6,605 nt of DNA from Clostridium sp. CAG:411 (GTDB lineage Bacteria > Bacillota > Clostridia > Lachnospirales > Lachnospiraceae). The notes under the pieces are model-generated. The model saw nothing but the letters and a program-made list of their open reading frames with translations. It made no database searches and was not told the DNA's origin. The DNA lies in NCBI GenBank assembly GCA_000437275.1, contig FR899696.1, positions 17,188 through 23,792 on the forward strand, read 5' to 3'. Below, in pieces: positions 1-6,036 of this stretch (positions are counted from its first letter, which is position 1; every line of letters starts with the position of its first letter). A program made the position numbers and the translations under genes.

Positions 1-446
1 ATCGCCATTGCCATTGCCAAATACGTTTTTCCTGTTCCCGCAGGCCCCACTCCAAATACAATCATTTTTTTTCTTATCTGATCAATATAATTTTTTTGTC
101 CGATTGTTTTTGGCTTAATAGGTTTTCCTTGTATGGTATGGCAAATCACATCTCCATCAATCTCTACGATAGCACCTTCTTTATCTTCCATACTTAGTGC
201 CAACGCATAATTTACATTTTGTTCTGTAATCACATTATCCCGTTTGGATAATGCAATTAAATTCATGAAAACACTTTTGGCTTTCTCCACATTTTGTTTT
301 TCACCAATTAACTTGATCTGTCCGTTCCGAGCCACAATCGTCACATTTAGTGTATGCTCAATCTGCTTTACATGCTTATCCAGTTGCCCGCAAACATTCT
401 GCTCATGCTCCACAGGCACCTCAATCATTATCTCCACTAAGCTCAT
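1..446 (-). CDS. phoH: PhoH family ATPase, N-terminal part (runs off the left edge)
   Basis: The first 148 codons of a PhoH-family protein are present; the rest lies beyond base 1. Translation from the ATG at 446-444 begins MSLVEIMIEVPVEH. It contains a small N-terminal alpha/beta region (about residues 1-80, KH-like in this family), then the conserved segment IKPKTIGQKNYID (about 111-123), which precedes the ATPase core. The Walker A motif GPAGTGKT lies at about residues 134-141, followed by YLAMAMA. Bacterial PhoH proteins are cytoplasmic P-loop NTPases linked to RNA metabolism and phosphate-starvation responses; the exact role in Clostridia is unsettled. The start is fixed by an AGGAGG site six bases upstream, inside the end of yqfD, and the two genes overlap by 26 bp. 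The order yqfC-yqfD-phoH is a known Bacillota arrangement and supports the call. Walker B and the C-terminus cannot be checked here. Confidence 0.93.
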   Translation of the reverse strand, partial: MSLVEIMIEVPVEHEQNVCGQLDKHVKQIEHTLNVTIVARNGQIKLIGEKQNVEKAKSVFMNLIALSKRDNVITEQNVNYALALSMEDKEGAIVEIDGDVICHTIQGKPIKPKTIGQKNYIDQIRKKMIVFGVGPAGTGKTYLAMAMA

Positions 447-1671
447 TGTTTTCCTCCTGACTCAACTCCTGGGCGGTAATCTCTTTATAAGTTGTTACCG
501 GTTTTTCTATTACAAATTCTACCTGAAGCGAAACCTTATCCTTCTCGGTCTTATACTGCTCTCTCTTTTTTTCTATTGTCTGTTTCTGCTGTTCTGCTTT
601 TTTCATATACTCCAGACTCTGCTCCTGTAAAATTTTTTTCGCCTGTTCTAGTGTATATCTCGCTTCTACTTCTTCATACTGTCGATAACAGGTCTGCCCA
701 TAACTCAACGGTAAAATAAAAGATTTACTGACAGAAACATTGCACACGTTAGCAATTATATCATATTTTTTTGCTTTATCAAAACCTTTCAGTGGATTTA
801 GAAAATATATTTTTTTATTAAACAACTTTAACTCTAGTATCTTTTTCTCGTAGCCAGTATAATTTTTCACTTTATAAATTCGATCACAGGTAAAGGTAAT
901 GCTTTGGGTCGTTCGCAATTGAATATCTCCATCTGCATGTACTGCTTCCTTTTTTTTCAAAGTTCCGTCATCATTTTGTAACCCCAATACCCCAGAAATT
1001 AGAATTTGTCCCTTCTTTACCTTGTCTCCCTTTTTGACTAGAGGAACACCCTGTCTGGTTACAATATTGACAATTTTCCCCTTTTCCGATGCAATCATAT
1101 GACAAGCATTATCATCTAGTGTTTTTTTCGTTGGAAGTCTTGTTTCTACAATAGAAATCGATAACTTTGTTCCTTCTAACTCCGTTGAAACCCATCCAAT
1201 ATTCGGATAACTGATACGAATCTGTTCTTCAATATCCTGACAATTTATCCTATGTATGGGAATACCTGTATGTATCTGTATCGTGTTTAGATAAGACAAT
1301 AGCTGCTCTTCCGTATAATATGATTGTCCTGTAAACGAAATATCCCATAAAAATAAACTAAGACCATACATAAGCATTATTCCTGAAACAAAACCTAAAA
1401 TTACCCCTTTTTGCTTTCCCATTCGATAGATACAAAAGGGAAGTCCTATTCGCTTTACAATCCATGGTCTGACTTTTGCTTTTCTGGCAATCTTTTTAAT
1501 AACTCGAAAATCCGATAAATCCATGCAGCAAAAATATTGATCAGCCACCGTATAAATATTCCACAAATAAATATTATGTCTCCGACATAAATTAAAAAAT
1601 CTTTCCTGTGCTGCACCTCTTAATTCTACTAGAACATACCCTCTGCACCACCTCATCATCCGTTTCCACAT
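421..1671 (-). CDS. yqfD: Sporulation protein YqfD
   Basis: This 416-residue protein matches the YqfD sporulation family in size (the Bacillus subtilis protein is about 400 residues) and architecture. Residues 1-86 form a basic N-terminal domain starting MWKRMMRWCRGYVLVEL. One clear membrane segment follows at about 88-109 (GVILGFVSGIMLMYGLSLFL). Then comes a large, probably extracytoplasmic region with the family-type stretch GKIVNIVTRQGVPLVKKGD at about 198-216. The last 70-80 residues are highly charged and rich in K, E and Q, with helical or coiled-coil character, and end acidic. YqfD is a mother-cell membrane protein needed for efficient sporulation in B. subtilis; its biochemical role is not settled. 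The gene starts 10 bp after the yqfC stop. Its AGGAGGG site (1677-1683) overlaps that stop codon, indicating translational coupling. The 3' end overlaps phoH. Confidence 0.92.
   Translation of the reverse strand: MWKRMMRWCRGYVLVELRGAAQERFFNLCRRHNIYLWNIYTVADQYFCCMDLSDFRVIKKIARKAKVRPWIVKRIGLPFCIYRMGKQKGVILGFVSGIMLMYGLSLFLWDISFTGQSYYTEEQLLSYLNTIQIHTGIPIHRINCQDIEEQIRISYPNIGWVSTELEGTKLSISIVETRLPTKKTLDDNACHMIASEKGKIVNIVTRQGVPLVKKGDKVKKGQILISGVLGLQNDDGTLKKKEAVHADGDIQLRTTQSITFTCDRIYKVKNYTGYEKKILELKLFNKKIYFLNPLKGFDKAKKYDIIANVCNVSVSKSFILPLSYGQTCYRQYEEVEARYTLEQAKKILQEQSLEYMKKAEQQKQTIEKKREQYKTEKDKVSLQVEFVIEKPVTTYKEITAQELSQEENNELSGDND
453..458 (-). promoter_or_regulatory. Shine-Dalgarno site of phoH inside yqfD
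   Basis: On the minus strand AGGAGG lies six bases before the phoH ATG (446-444). It sits inside the last codons of yqfD, so ribosomes finishing yqfD could feed phoH translation. This site decides the phoH start. Confidence 0.85.
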
Positions 1672-1681
1672 ACTATCCCTC

Positions 1682-2005
1682 CTATTCTATATATTGAATT
1701 TGGCTAATTCTCCCAATTATGCACAATTCAACATCCGAACAATAGGATATGTGAATCTTTTTCCCCGTAATGATAATCTTTCCATCTCGTGACCAAATCT
1801 TAATTTGTGTATCAGAATAATCTAATATCCCCTTATAATTCTCCAATCGAACACATTGCCTGCCATAAACAGAAATTAGGATACTCTCTGCTAAAATATC
1901 CTGTGGGACTGCAAGAGTCCCAGCCAAATGCTCCAGACGATTTGCCCGTTCAACAGAACGAGTGGAGATTTTTTCTTTTTTTACTTTTGCTGCTTTTCTT
2001 CTCAT
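1682..2005 (-). CDS. yqfC: Sporulation protein YqfC (YabP/YqfC family)
   Basis: This 107-residue protein has a basic N-terminal leader (MRRKAAKVKKEK) followed by a compact beta-rich domain at about residues 35-107. The characteristic stretches are ISVYGRQCVRLENYKGILDY and DGKIIITGKKIHISY, then an IIGRISQIQYIE end. This pattern of a small domain with GRQ..RLENYKGIL is diagnostic of the YabP/YqfC family, whose Bacillus member is about 93 residues. In B. subtilis, yqfC and yqfD form a mother-cell operon under sigma-E, and the same pairing is seen here. The start is supported by GAGAGGG (2010-2016) four bases before the ATG. No signal peptide or membrane segment is visible. It forms a two-gene unit with yqfD, probably followed by phoH. 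Confidence 0.92.
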   Translation of the reverse strand: MRRKAAKVKKEKISTRSVERANRLEHLAGTLAVPQDILAESILISVYGRQCVRLENYKGILDYSDTQIKIWSRDGKIIITGKKIHISYCSDVELCIIGRISQIQYIE

Positions 2006-2032
2006 ATTTCCCTCTCAACAGTATATTTATAT

Positions 2033-2061
2033 ATCTTATGCGGAAACGGGAAAAATTAGGA
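2033..2061 (-). promoter_or_regulatory. Candidate sigma-E-type promoter of yqfC-yqfD
   Basis: On the minus strand CATAAGAT (2033-2040) resembles the sigma-E -10 element CATACAAT (6 of 8). It is preceded at 14 bases by TCCTAAT (2055-2061), a weak match to the sigma-E -35 element (about 5 of 7 to KMATATT). Transcription would start near 2026, giving a leader of about 20 bases with the GAGAGGG site in it. The assignment rests mainly on the known sigma-E control of yqfCD in B. subtilis; the sequence match alone is weak. No convincing sigma-A promoter was seen in the same gap. Confidence 0.35.
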
Positions 2062-2074
2062 TTCTGTTTTAATG

Positions 2075-2096
2075 GTAGAGGCTTACATTCCTCTAC
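2075..2096. repeat. 7-bp perfect inverted repeat upstream of yqfC
   Basis: GTAGAGG (2075-2081) and CCTCTAC (2090-2096) form a perfect 7-bp inverted repeat around an 8-base spacer, between the rpsU terminator and the candidate yqfC promoter. It has no T-run on the minus strand, and only a short mixed A/T stretch after it on the plus strand, so it is not a convincing terminator. It could be an operator or a transcript hairpin; its function is unknown. Confidence 0.5.
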
Positions 2097-2115
2097 AAAA
2101 TTTCTATATACACAG

Positions 2116-2149
2116 AAAAATGCCCTTAATATATAAATATTAAGGGCAT
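2116..2149 (-). terminator. Rho-independent terminator of rpsU
   Basis: A perfect 13-bp inverted repeat (2120-2132 with 2137-2149, arm ATGCCCTTAATAT) closes a 4-base loop. Read on the minus strand it is followed by TTTTCTG, the T-run expected of an intrinsic terminator. It begins 15 bases after the rpsU stop codon. The plus-strand side lacks a T-run, so it acts on rpsU and separates it from yqfC. Confidence 0.88.
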
Positions 2150-2164
2150 ATAAGTTAATTACTA

Positions 2165-2338
2165 TTAAAATTTACGCTTACGAGCAGCTTCAGATTTCTT
2201 TTTACGTCTAACGCTTGGTTTTTCGTAATGCTCTCTCTTGCGGATTTCCTGCTGAATTCCTGCCTTTGCACAGTTTCTTTTGAATCTGCGTAAAGCACTA
2301 TCTAAAGTCTCGTTGTCTTTTACGATTACATTTGACAT
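2165..2338 (-). CDS. rpsU: 30S ribosomal protein bS21
   Basis: This 57-residue, very basic protein begins MSNVIVKDNETLDSALRRFK and ends in the arginine- and lysine-rich tail KPSVRRKKKSEAARKRKF, which is typical of bS21. The length equals the usual 57-58 residues. bS21 binds the 30S platform near the 3' end of 16S rRNA and promotes initiation. The ATG at 2338-2336 is chosen over an in-frame ATG at 2410 for two reasons: family members start at MSN-type residues, and the upstream ATG coincides with the predicted transcription start, so it could not have a leader. AGGTG (2346-2350) lies seven bases before the chosen ATG, with further GAGG and GGAGG strings close by. The gene has its own promoter and terminator, so it looks monocistronic. 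Confidence 0.97.
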   Translation of the reverse strand: MSNVIVKDNETLDSALRRFKRNCAKAGIQQEIRKREHYEKPSVRRKKKSEAARKRKF

Positions 2339-2360
2339 AGCCTCACACCTAACCTCCCTC

Positions 2361-2387
2361 CAGTTGTGTATTGTGCCTATACAACTG
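2361..2387 (-). promoter_or_regulatory. Hairpin in the rpsU 5' leader
   Basis: In the predicted 70-base rpsU leader, CAGTTGT and ACAACTG (2381-2387 and 2361-2367) form a 7-bp perfect stem around a 13-base loop. Two further pairs can form after one mismatch. The stem ends about three bases before a purine-rich stretch (GGAGG at 2353-2357, AGGTG at 2346-2350, GAGG at 2341-2344) that contains the ribosome-binding site. It may tune rpsU translation or mRNA stability; no known riboswitch or ribosomal-protein leader was recognised. Confidence 0.45.
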
Positions 2388-2417
2388 TTTGGGTATTTTT
2401 TGAATAGCACTATTATG

Positions 2418-2445
2418 ATTATAGCAGAAATTTATAATCTGTCAA
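2418..2445 (-). promoter_or_regulatory. Sigma-A promoter of rpsU, consensus with extended -10
   Basis: On the minus strand the -35 element is TTGACA (2440-2445) and the -10 element is TATAAT (2418-2423), both exact consensus matches, with a 16-bp spacer ending in TGC that gives an extended -10. Transcription is expected to start near 2411, about 72 bases before the rpsU ATG. This is the strongest promoter in the window and fits a ribosomal protein gene. Confidence 0.93.
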
Positions 2446-2487
2446 GTAAAAATAAAATTTTTTCCAACTGTCATTTCGTCCATTCCA

Positions 2488-4560
2488 CTATTGACGTAGC
2501 ATTTCTTCGCCTTCCTCTGGATTTTCTTTTAACATACGATTGAAATCACTCATAAATGCCCTTAGTTCCGCTTTTGTTTCCTCTTCTAATGCATTTACAT
2601 CAATCATTCCAATCAATCTGGATACACTTAAATATAACTTCTTTTTAATCCTTCGTACTCTCTTTCGCAGTACGATTTCTTTTAATGTACATTGCAATGC
2701 ACTTACATAATCCGCCAGTCGATAATAGTCCACCGCCATAGCAGCATATGCATGAATCACTGACATATGATTTTCACCATATAAGTGTAAATATAATGTA
2801 CACACCTTTTGATCATAAGCCAACGCTTCTTCTATCTGTCCCATATTTTTTAATAATATGGCATATTGATAATAAAAATCCGCTTTTTGCCGTTCTGTCA
2901 TCTGCTTTGTTGCAATTTGTTCTGCCTCATTCATCCATTGTCTTGCCATTCGAAAATCATCATTATCAATATACAAACTTGCCAGTAACAAATAATTCTC
3001 TACTAATGGTATCTCATCTGCACCATATTTTCTCTTTTTCATCTTTATGCCAGCCTGAATATACTGCATTGCCTTTTTGTATTCTTTTACTTTCGCATAC
3101 ACCTTGGCAATATCACAATATACATCTGCTACCGGGCTGCCATTTAATTTCATATAATAGTTCAATGCTTTTTCGTATTGTCCATTTATAAAATAAATCT
3201 CACCAATTTGATGAATAATAAGACTCCGCACAGTTTCCTGTTCCAGTATTTGTTTCTTTAACTGTGTATACTGGATGTCCATAGAATTTTGCTCTTTGCA
3301 CAATGTAATCTTTACTTTAATTTGTGCAATTGCCTGTTGTTGTAATTTTAGAGACTGTTCCAGCAAACCGATTGCCACTGGATATTTATGATACCTTTTA
3401 ATAAAGCAATGTGCCACACCCATTAGTAACGTTACTGCTCCAGGCTCTTCTACACCTAAAATACGAAACATATTTTCTGCAATTTGCAAAATCGCATCTA
3501 CCTGACACAACGGAAGATCATCATCCAGCAAATCTTTCGCCATATTGTCAGCATACCGCTTCATATTCTCCCAATCTGGTCTTAATTCTGCTAATACGGT
3601 TTCTGCAACGACAGGATGTAACGCAACAACACCAAGTTCTACATGCTTCATCCAACTGCTGCCAAGTAACTTTAATACAGCGGCATGCGTTCCGTCTCCA
3701 CCTATTCTAACTAATTCCTCTTTTACAATTCCTGTATATGGCACAAGACACAGAAATTGAAGAACTTCCAATTCATCCTGTTCTAAATTCTTTATCTGAA
3801 ATACATCCAGCAACATATGAAATAAGGCTTTATTCGATTGAAAAATACGTGCATCCTCTATTTTCTTCTGTTGCAAACTTTCCAACATTTCTGAAACGGT
3901 AATCGAATGCCCTGATAAATGCTTGGCAATCCACTCCACTGCCAATGTATATCCATTCACCAGCTGTACAATTTCATGTATCTTTCCCGTTTCCTCTTCT
4001 GTTTGAGGAACATAGTAATGCATAAATATTTTTTCAATATCCTGATAATTTTCAATTTCTCCTACCTGTAAAACAGAATATTGCTTTTTACTCCAATCTA
4101 GGCGAGAAGTAAAAATCTTATAACAATTTAGTTGCAAAAATTCTTCTAAATATTCATCGTCTTCATTGTTGAAATTGTCAACGATTAACAGCGTCTTTTC
4201 TGTTACAATAGACTTCAGTATTGCGAACTTACGCTTAAAATACTCTTCTTCTGTTTCTAAATTATATTCATCTAATGTATTCCGTTTTACATGCTCTACT
4301 GGAAACTCTACATCACTGGATATCATGGTTCGTATATCGGAGATACAATTTGCAAATAGAATTACATCATAGTCTACGCGATTTAAAATCGCATATTGTG
4401 CCACAAGTTCACTTTTTCCTATTCCTCCGATTCCCTGAACAAATACAGTATGATTTTCCATATTTAGATAATTATGTAATTGTGCCAGTTCTTTTTCTCT
4501 TCCATAAAAGCATTCGGGTCTTTCAGGCATCTTCCATGACAATGCAATTGTCTTTTCCAT
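2488..4560 (-). CDS. NB-ARC/STAND-type NTPase with C-terminal TPR repeats
   Basis: This 690-residue cytoplasmic protein has no signal peptide or membrane segment. After a short N-terminus, FYGREKELAQL (18-28) opens an NB-ARC-like module. The Walker A motif is GIGGIGKS (43-50). Walker B is LLIVDNF (124-130), with Asn where many NB-ARC proteins have a second Asp. TSR (151-153) matches the sensor motif, NGYTLAVEW (202-210) stands where GLPLA occurs, and LHP (314-316) stands where the winged-helix MHD occurs. From about 380 to 635 the protein is all-helical, with TPR-like units such as IGEIYFINGQYEKALNYYMK (452-471), IAKVYAKVKEYKKAMQYI (484-501) and YAILLKNMGQIEEALAYDQ (566-584). STAND ATPases typically switch between ADP and ATP states when their repeats sense a ligand. 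No TIR, nuclease, protease or HTH effector is visible, so the output is unknown. The gene starts 26 bp after scpB and probably shares its transcript. It could be regulatory or scaffolding; a defence role is only a possibility. Confidence 0.85.
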   Translation of the reverse strand: MEKTIALSWKMPERPECFYGREKELAQLHNYLNMENHTVFVQGIGGIGKSELVAQYAILNRVDYDVILFANCISDIRTMISSDVEFPVEHVKRNTLDEYNLETEEEYFKRKFAILKSIVTEKTLLIVDNFNNEDDEYLEEFLQLNCYKIFTSRLDWSKKQYSVLQVGEIENYQDIEKIFMHYYVPQTEEETGKIHEIVQLVNGYTLAVEWIAKHLSGHSITVSEMLESLQQKKIEDARIFQSNKALFHMLLDVFQIKNLEQDELEVLQFLCLVPYTGIVKEELVRIGGDGTHAAVLKLLGSSWMKHVELGVVALHPVVAETVLAELRPDWENMKRYADNMAKDLLDDDLPLCQVDAILQIAENMFRILGVEEPGAVTLLMGVAHCFIKRYHKYPVAIGLLEQSLKLQQQAIAQIKVKITLCKEQNSMDIQYTQLKKQILEQETVRSLIIHQIGEIYFINGQYEKALNYYMKLNGSPVADVYCDIAKVYAKVKEYKKAMQYIQAGIKMKKRKYGADEIPLVENYLLLASLYIDNDDFRMARQWMNEAEQIATKQMTERQKADFYYQYAILLKNMGQIEEALAYDQKVCTLYLHLYGENHMSVIHAYAAMAVDYYRLADYVSALQCTLKEIVLRKRVRRIKKKLYLSVSRLIGMIDVNALEEETKAELRAFMSDFNRMLKENPEEGEEMLRQ

Positions 4561-4565
4561 CTATT

Positions 4566-4580
4566 CTCCCCCCCAAAAAA
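4566..4580 (-). promoter_or_regulatory. G-tract ribosome-binding site of the NB-ARC gene
   Basis: On the minus strand six T and seven G bases run into AG to give a GGGAG Shine-Dalgarno core, five bases before the ATG at 4560. The core supports this start. The homopolymers (G7 at 4568-4574, T6 at 4575-4580) lie on the far side of the core, so slippage would change the length of the G-run but not the core-to-ATG spacing. Confidence 0.7.
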
Positions 4581-4586
4581 TTCCTA

Positions 4587-5159
4587 TTAGGTTAAATGCA
4601 AACTCATTTGAACCTCTTCCTCCGCTTCCTGTTTAAATGTATCAAGTTTATCCTGATTAAGAATAGGAAGTTCATCAATGGAACCAATTCCAAAACTTCG
4701 CAAAAAGTTTTCGGATGTACCAAACAAAATTGGTCTTCCAGGTGCGTCCAATCTTCCAACTTCTTCCACTAACTCATATTCCACCAGTTTATTTACAGCA
4801 TGGTCACTTTTTACCCCTCTGATTGCCTCAATTTCTACTTTTGTAATGGGCTGCTTATACGCAATAATAGACAAGGTTTCCAACTGTACATCCGATAAAG
4901 TATGTTTTTTAGGCATATGTGCAATCTGAATCAAGGAATCATACATCTCTGCCTTCGTACACATCTGAAATGCACCATCCAATTCAATAATCTGAATACC
5001 ACGATTCTCTGCATCATAGTGATCCATCATACCTCGAATAATTCCTCTTGTTGTATTTGCATCATGCCCGACTACGGCTGCCAGCCTTTCCAATTCTACT
5101 GCTTCTCCCATCGTAAAAAGCACCGCTTCAATAACCGCCTCCGTCTGTTTCAATTCCAT
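4587..5159 (-). CDS. scpB: Segregation and condensation protein ScpB
   Basis: ScpB is the winged-helix (kite) subunit of the bacterial SMC-ScpAB condensin complex. Its dimers bind the middle of ScpA and take part in chromosome compaction and origin segregation. From the ATG at 5159-5157 the product is 190 residues, the usual ScpB length. It begins MELKQTEAVIEAVLFTMGEA, the standard ScpB opening. The core motif LETLSIIAYKQPITKVEIEA (93-112) and the GRPILFGTSENFLRSFGI segment (141-158) are highly characteristic. An in-frame ATG at 5246 would add 29 residues unlike the family and overlap scpA by 68 bp, so it is rejected. GAGG (5165-5168) lies five bases before the chosen start, with GGAGG a little further up. 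The gene starts 19 bp after the scpA stop, as expected for an scpAB operon. The acidic tail (EAEEEVQM) is normal. Confidence 0.96.
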   Translation of the reverse strand: MELKQTEAVIEAVLFTMGEAVELERLAAVVGHDANTTRGIIRGMMDHYDAENRGIQIIELDGAFQMCTKAEMYDSLIQIAHMPKKHTLSDVQLETLSIIAYKQPITKVEIEAIRGVKSDHAVNKLVEYELVEEVGRLDAPGRPILFGTSENFLRSFGIGSIDELPILNQDKLDTFKQEAEEEVQMSLHLT

Positions 5160-5178
5160 ACGTTCCTCAATCCTCCAG

Positions 5179-5946
5179 TTACTCCCATTCCGACAAGTCA
5201 ACTTCCTTACCAGTAAATTCAATCTGAATATCTTCAAACAATCCATTTTGTTCTATCTTTATGACACTAACCTTCATTAGTTCCAACACACCAAGAAAAG
5301 TAACAATAATTTCTACTTTTGTACTCTGCTTTTCTAAAAGATTGCGAAAAGAAAACTTTCCATTATGTCTGGCATATCTCTGAATATAAATCATTCGATC
5401 CGATAATGTAATTTCTTCTTTTTCAATCTTTCCAAAATCACTACGGATTGGATCTTTCTTTTCTGCCTGCCTTCGCATGACATCCTGAAATATACTCTGT
5501 AACTTTGCCAGCGTAATGTCCTGCAATAATTCTTCAATATCTACCGTCTCTTCGTAATTTGCAATTTCGTCTGGTATCGTTGGTCCTTTGTATAATACCC
5601 TCTCTGCATCAATTTGTTTATCTTTTAATGCCAGAGACATATATTTATACATTTTATATTCCAGCAAACGTTCTACCAATTCCTGTCTTGGATCTTCTTC
5701 CTCTTCTTTCGTTTGGTCTTTAGGAAGTAACATCTTAGACTTAATTTTTACCAATGTGGCTGCCATAACTAGAAATTCACTCATAACATCCATATCTCTC
5801 GTCTGCATATTTTGTATATACTCTATATATTGTTCCGTAATCAAAACAATCGGAATATCATAGATATCTATTTTATTTCTATCAATCAGAAATAGCAAAA
5901 GATCCAGCGGACCTTCAAATACTTCTAATTTTACTGGTATTCCCAT
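5179..5946 (-). CDS. scpA: Segregation and condensation protein ScpA (kleisin)
   Basis: ScpA is the kleisin that bridges the two SMC heads and carries ScpB in the bacterial condensin complex. The 255-residue length is typical. The N-terminus shows the diagnostic FEGPLDLLLFLIDRNKIDIY (9-28). It is followed by the helical segment DVMSEFLVMAATLVKIKSKM (53-72), which contacts the SMC neck. An acidic linker (EEEEDP, about 81-86) leads to the ScpB-binding middle region. The C-terminal winged helix, including IVTFLGVLELMKVSVIKIEQ, binds the SMC head and ends in FTGKEVDLSEWE. The start is set by AGGAGG (5952-5957) five bases before the ATG. The 90-bp gap upstream shows no clear promoter or terminator, so scpA may be read from the M50-like gene before it. 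Confidence 0.97.
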   Translation of the reverse strand: MGIPVKLEVFEGPLDLLLFLIDRNKIDIYDIPIVLITEQYIEYIQNMQTRDMDVMSEFLVMAATLVKIKSKMLLPKDQTKEEEEDPRQELVERLLEYKMYKYMSLALKDKQIDAERVLYKGPTIPDEIANYEETVDIEELLQDITLAKLQSIFQDVMRRQAEKKDPIRSDFGKIEKEEITLSDRMIYIQRYARHNGKFSFRNLLEKQSTKVEIIVTFLGVLELMKVSVIKIEQNGLFEDIQIEFTGKEVDLSEWE

Positions 5947-6036
5947 ACTTTCCTCCTATTGAACTACTCTAAAACTTGTGGAATCAATGTTTTACCCAAT
6001 CTCATGCTTGTACATATACACAAATTTTTCTCTTAC

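Noticed and set aside
244..719. Plus-strand open frames antisense to phoH and yqfD (128 and 75 codons)
   Set aside because: The phe/leu/ser-rich products are typical of the reverse complement of lysine- and glutamate-rich genes. The minus-strand genes explain this DNA fully.
1807..2136. Plus-strand open frame of 109 codons
   Set aside because: It is antisense to yqfC and runs through the rpsU terminator. The composition is low-complexity (runs of F and L) and no family is recognised.
2339..2410. N-terminal extension of rpsU from an in-frame ATG at 2410 (81 residues)
   Set aside because: The extension is unlike bS21, and the ATG coincides with the predicted transcription start. The ATG at 2338 gives the standard 57-residue protein with a usable Shine-Dalgarno site.
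2748..3760. Plus-strand open frames antisense to the NB-ARC/TPR gene
   Set aside because: They are shadow frames with no recognisable domain, lying opposite a well-supported 690-codon gene.
5160..5246. N-terminal extension of scpB from an in-frame ATG at 5246 (219 residues)
   Set aside because: The added 29 residues overlap scpA in another frame and do not resemble ScpB. The ATG at 5159 gives a normal ScpB start.
6009..6024. Near-palindrome TTGTACATATACACAA in the gap before scpA
   Set aside because: Only 12 of 16 positions are symmetric in very AT-rich DNA. It is not convincing as an operator, and no promoter elements were clear around it.
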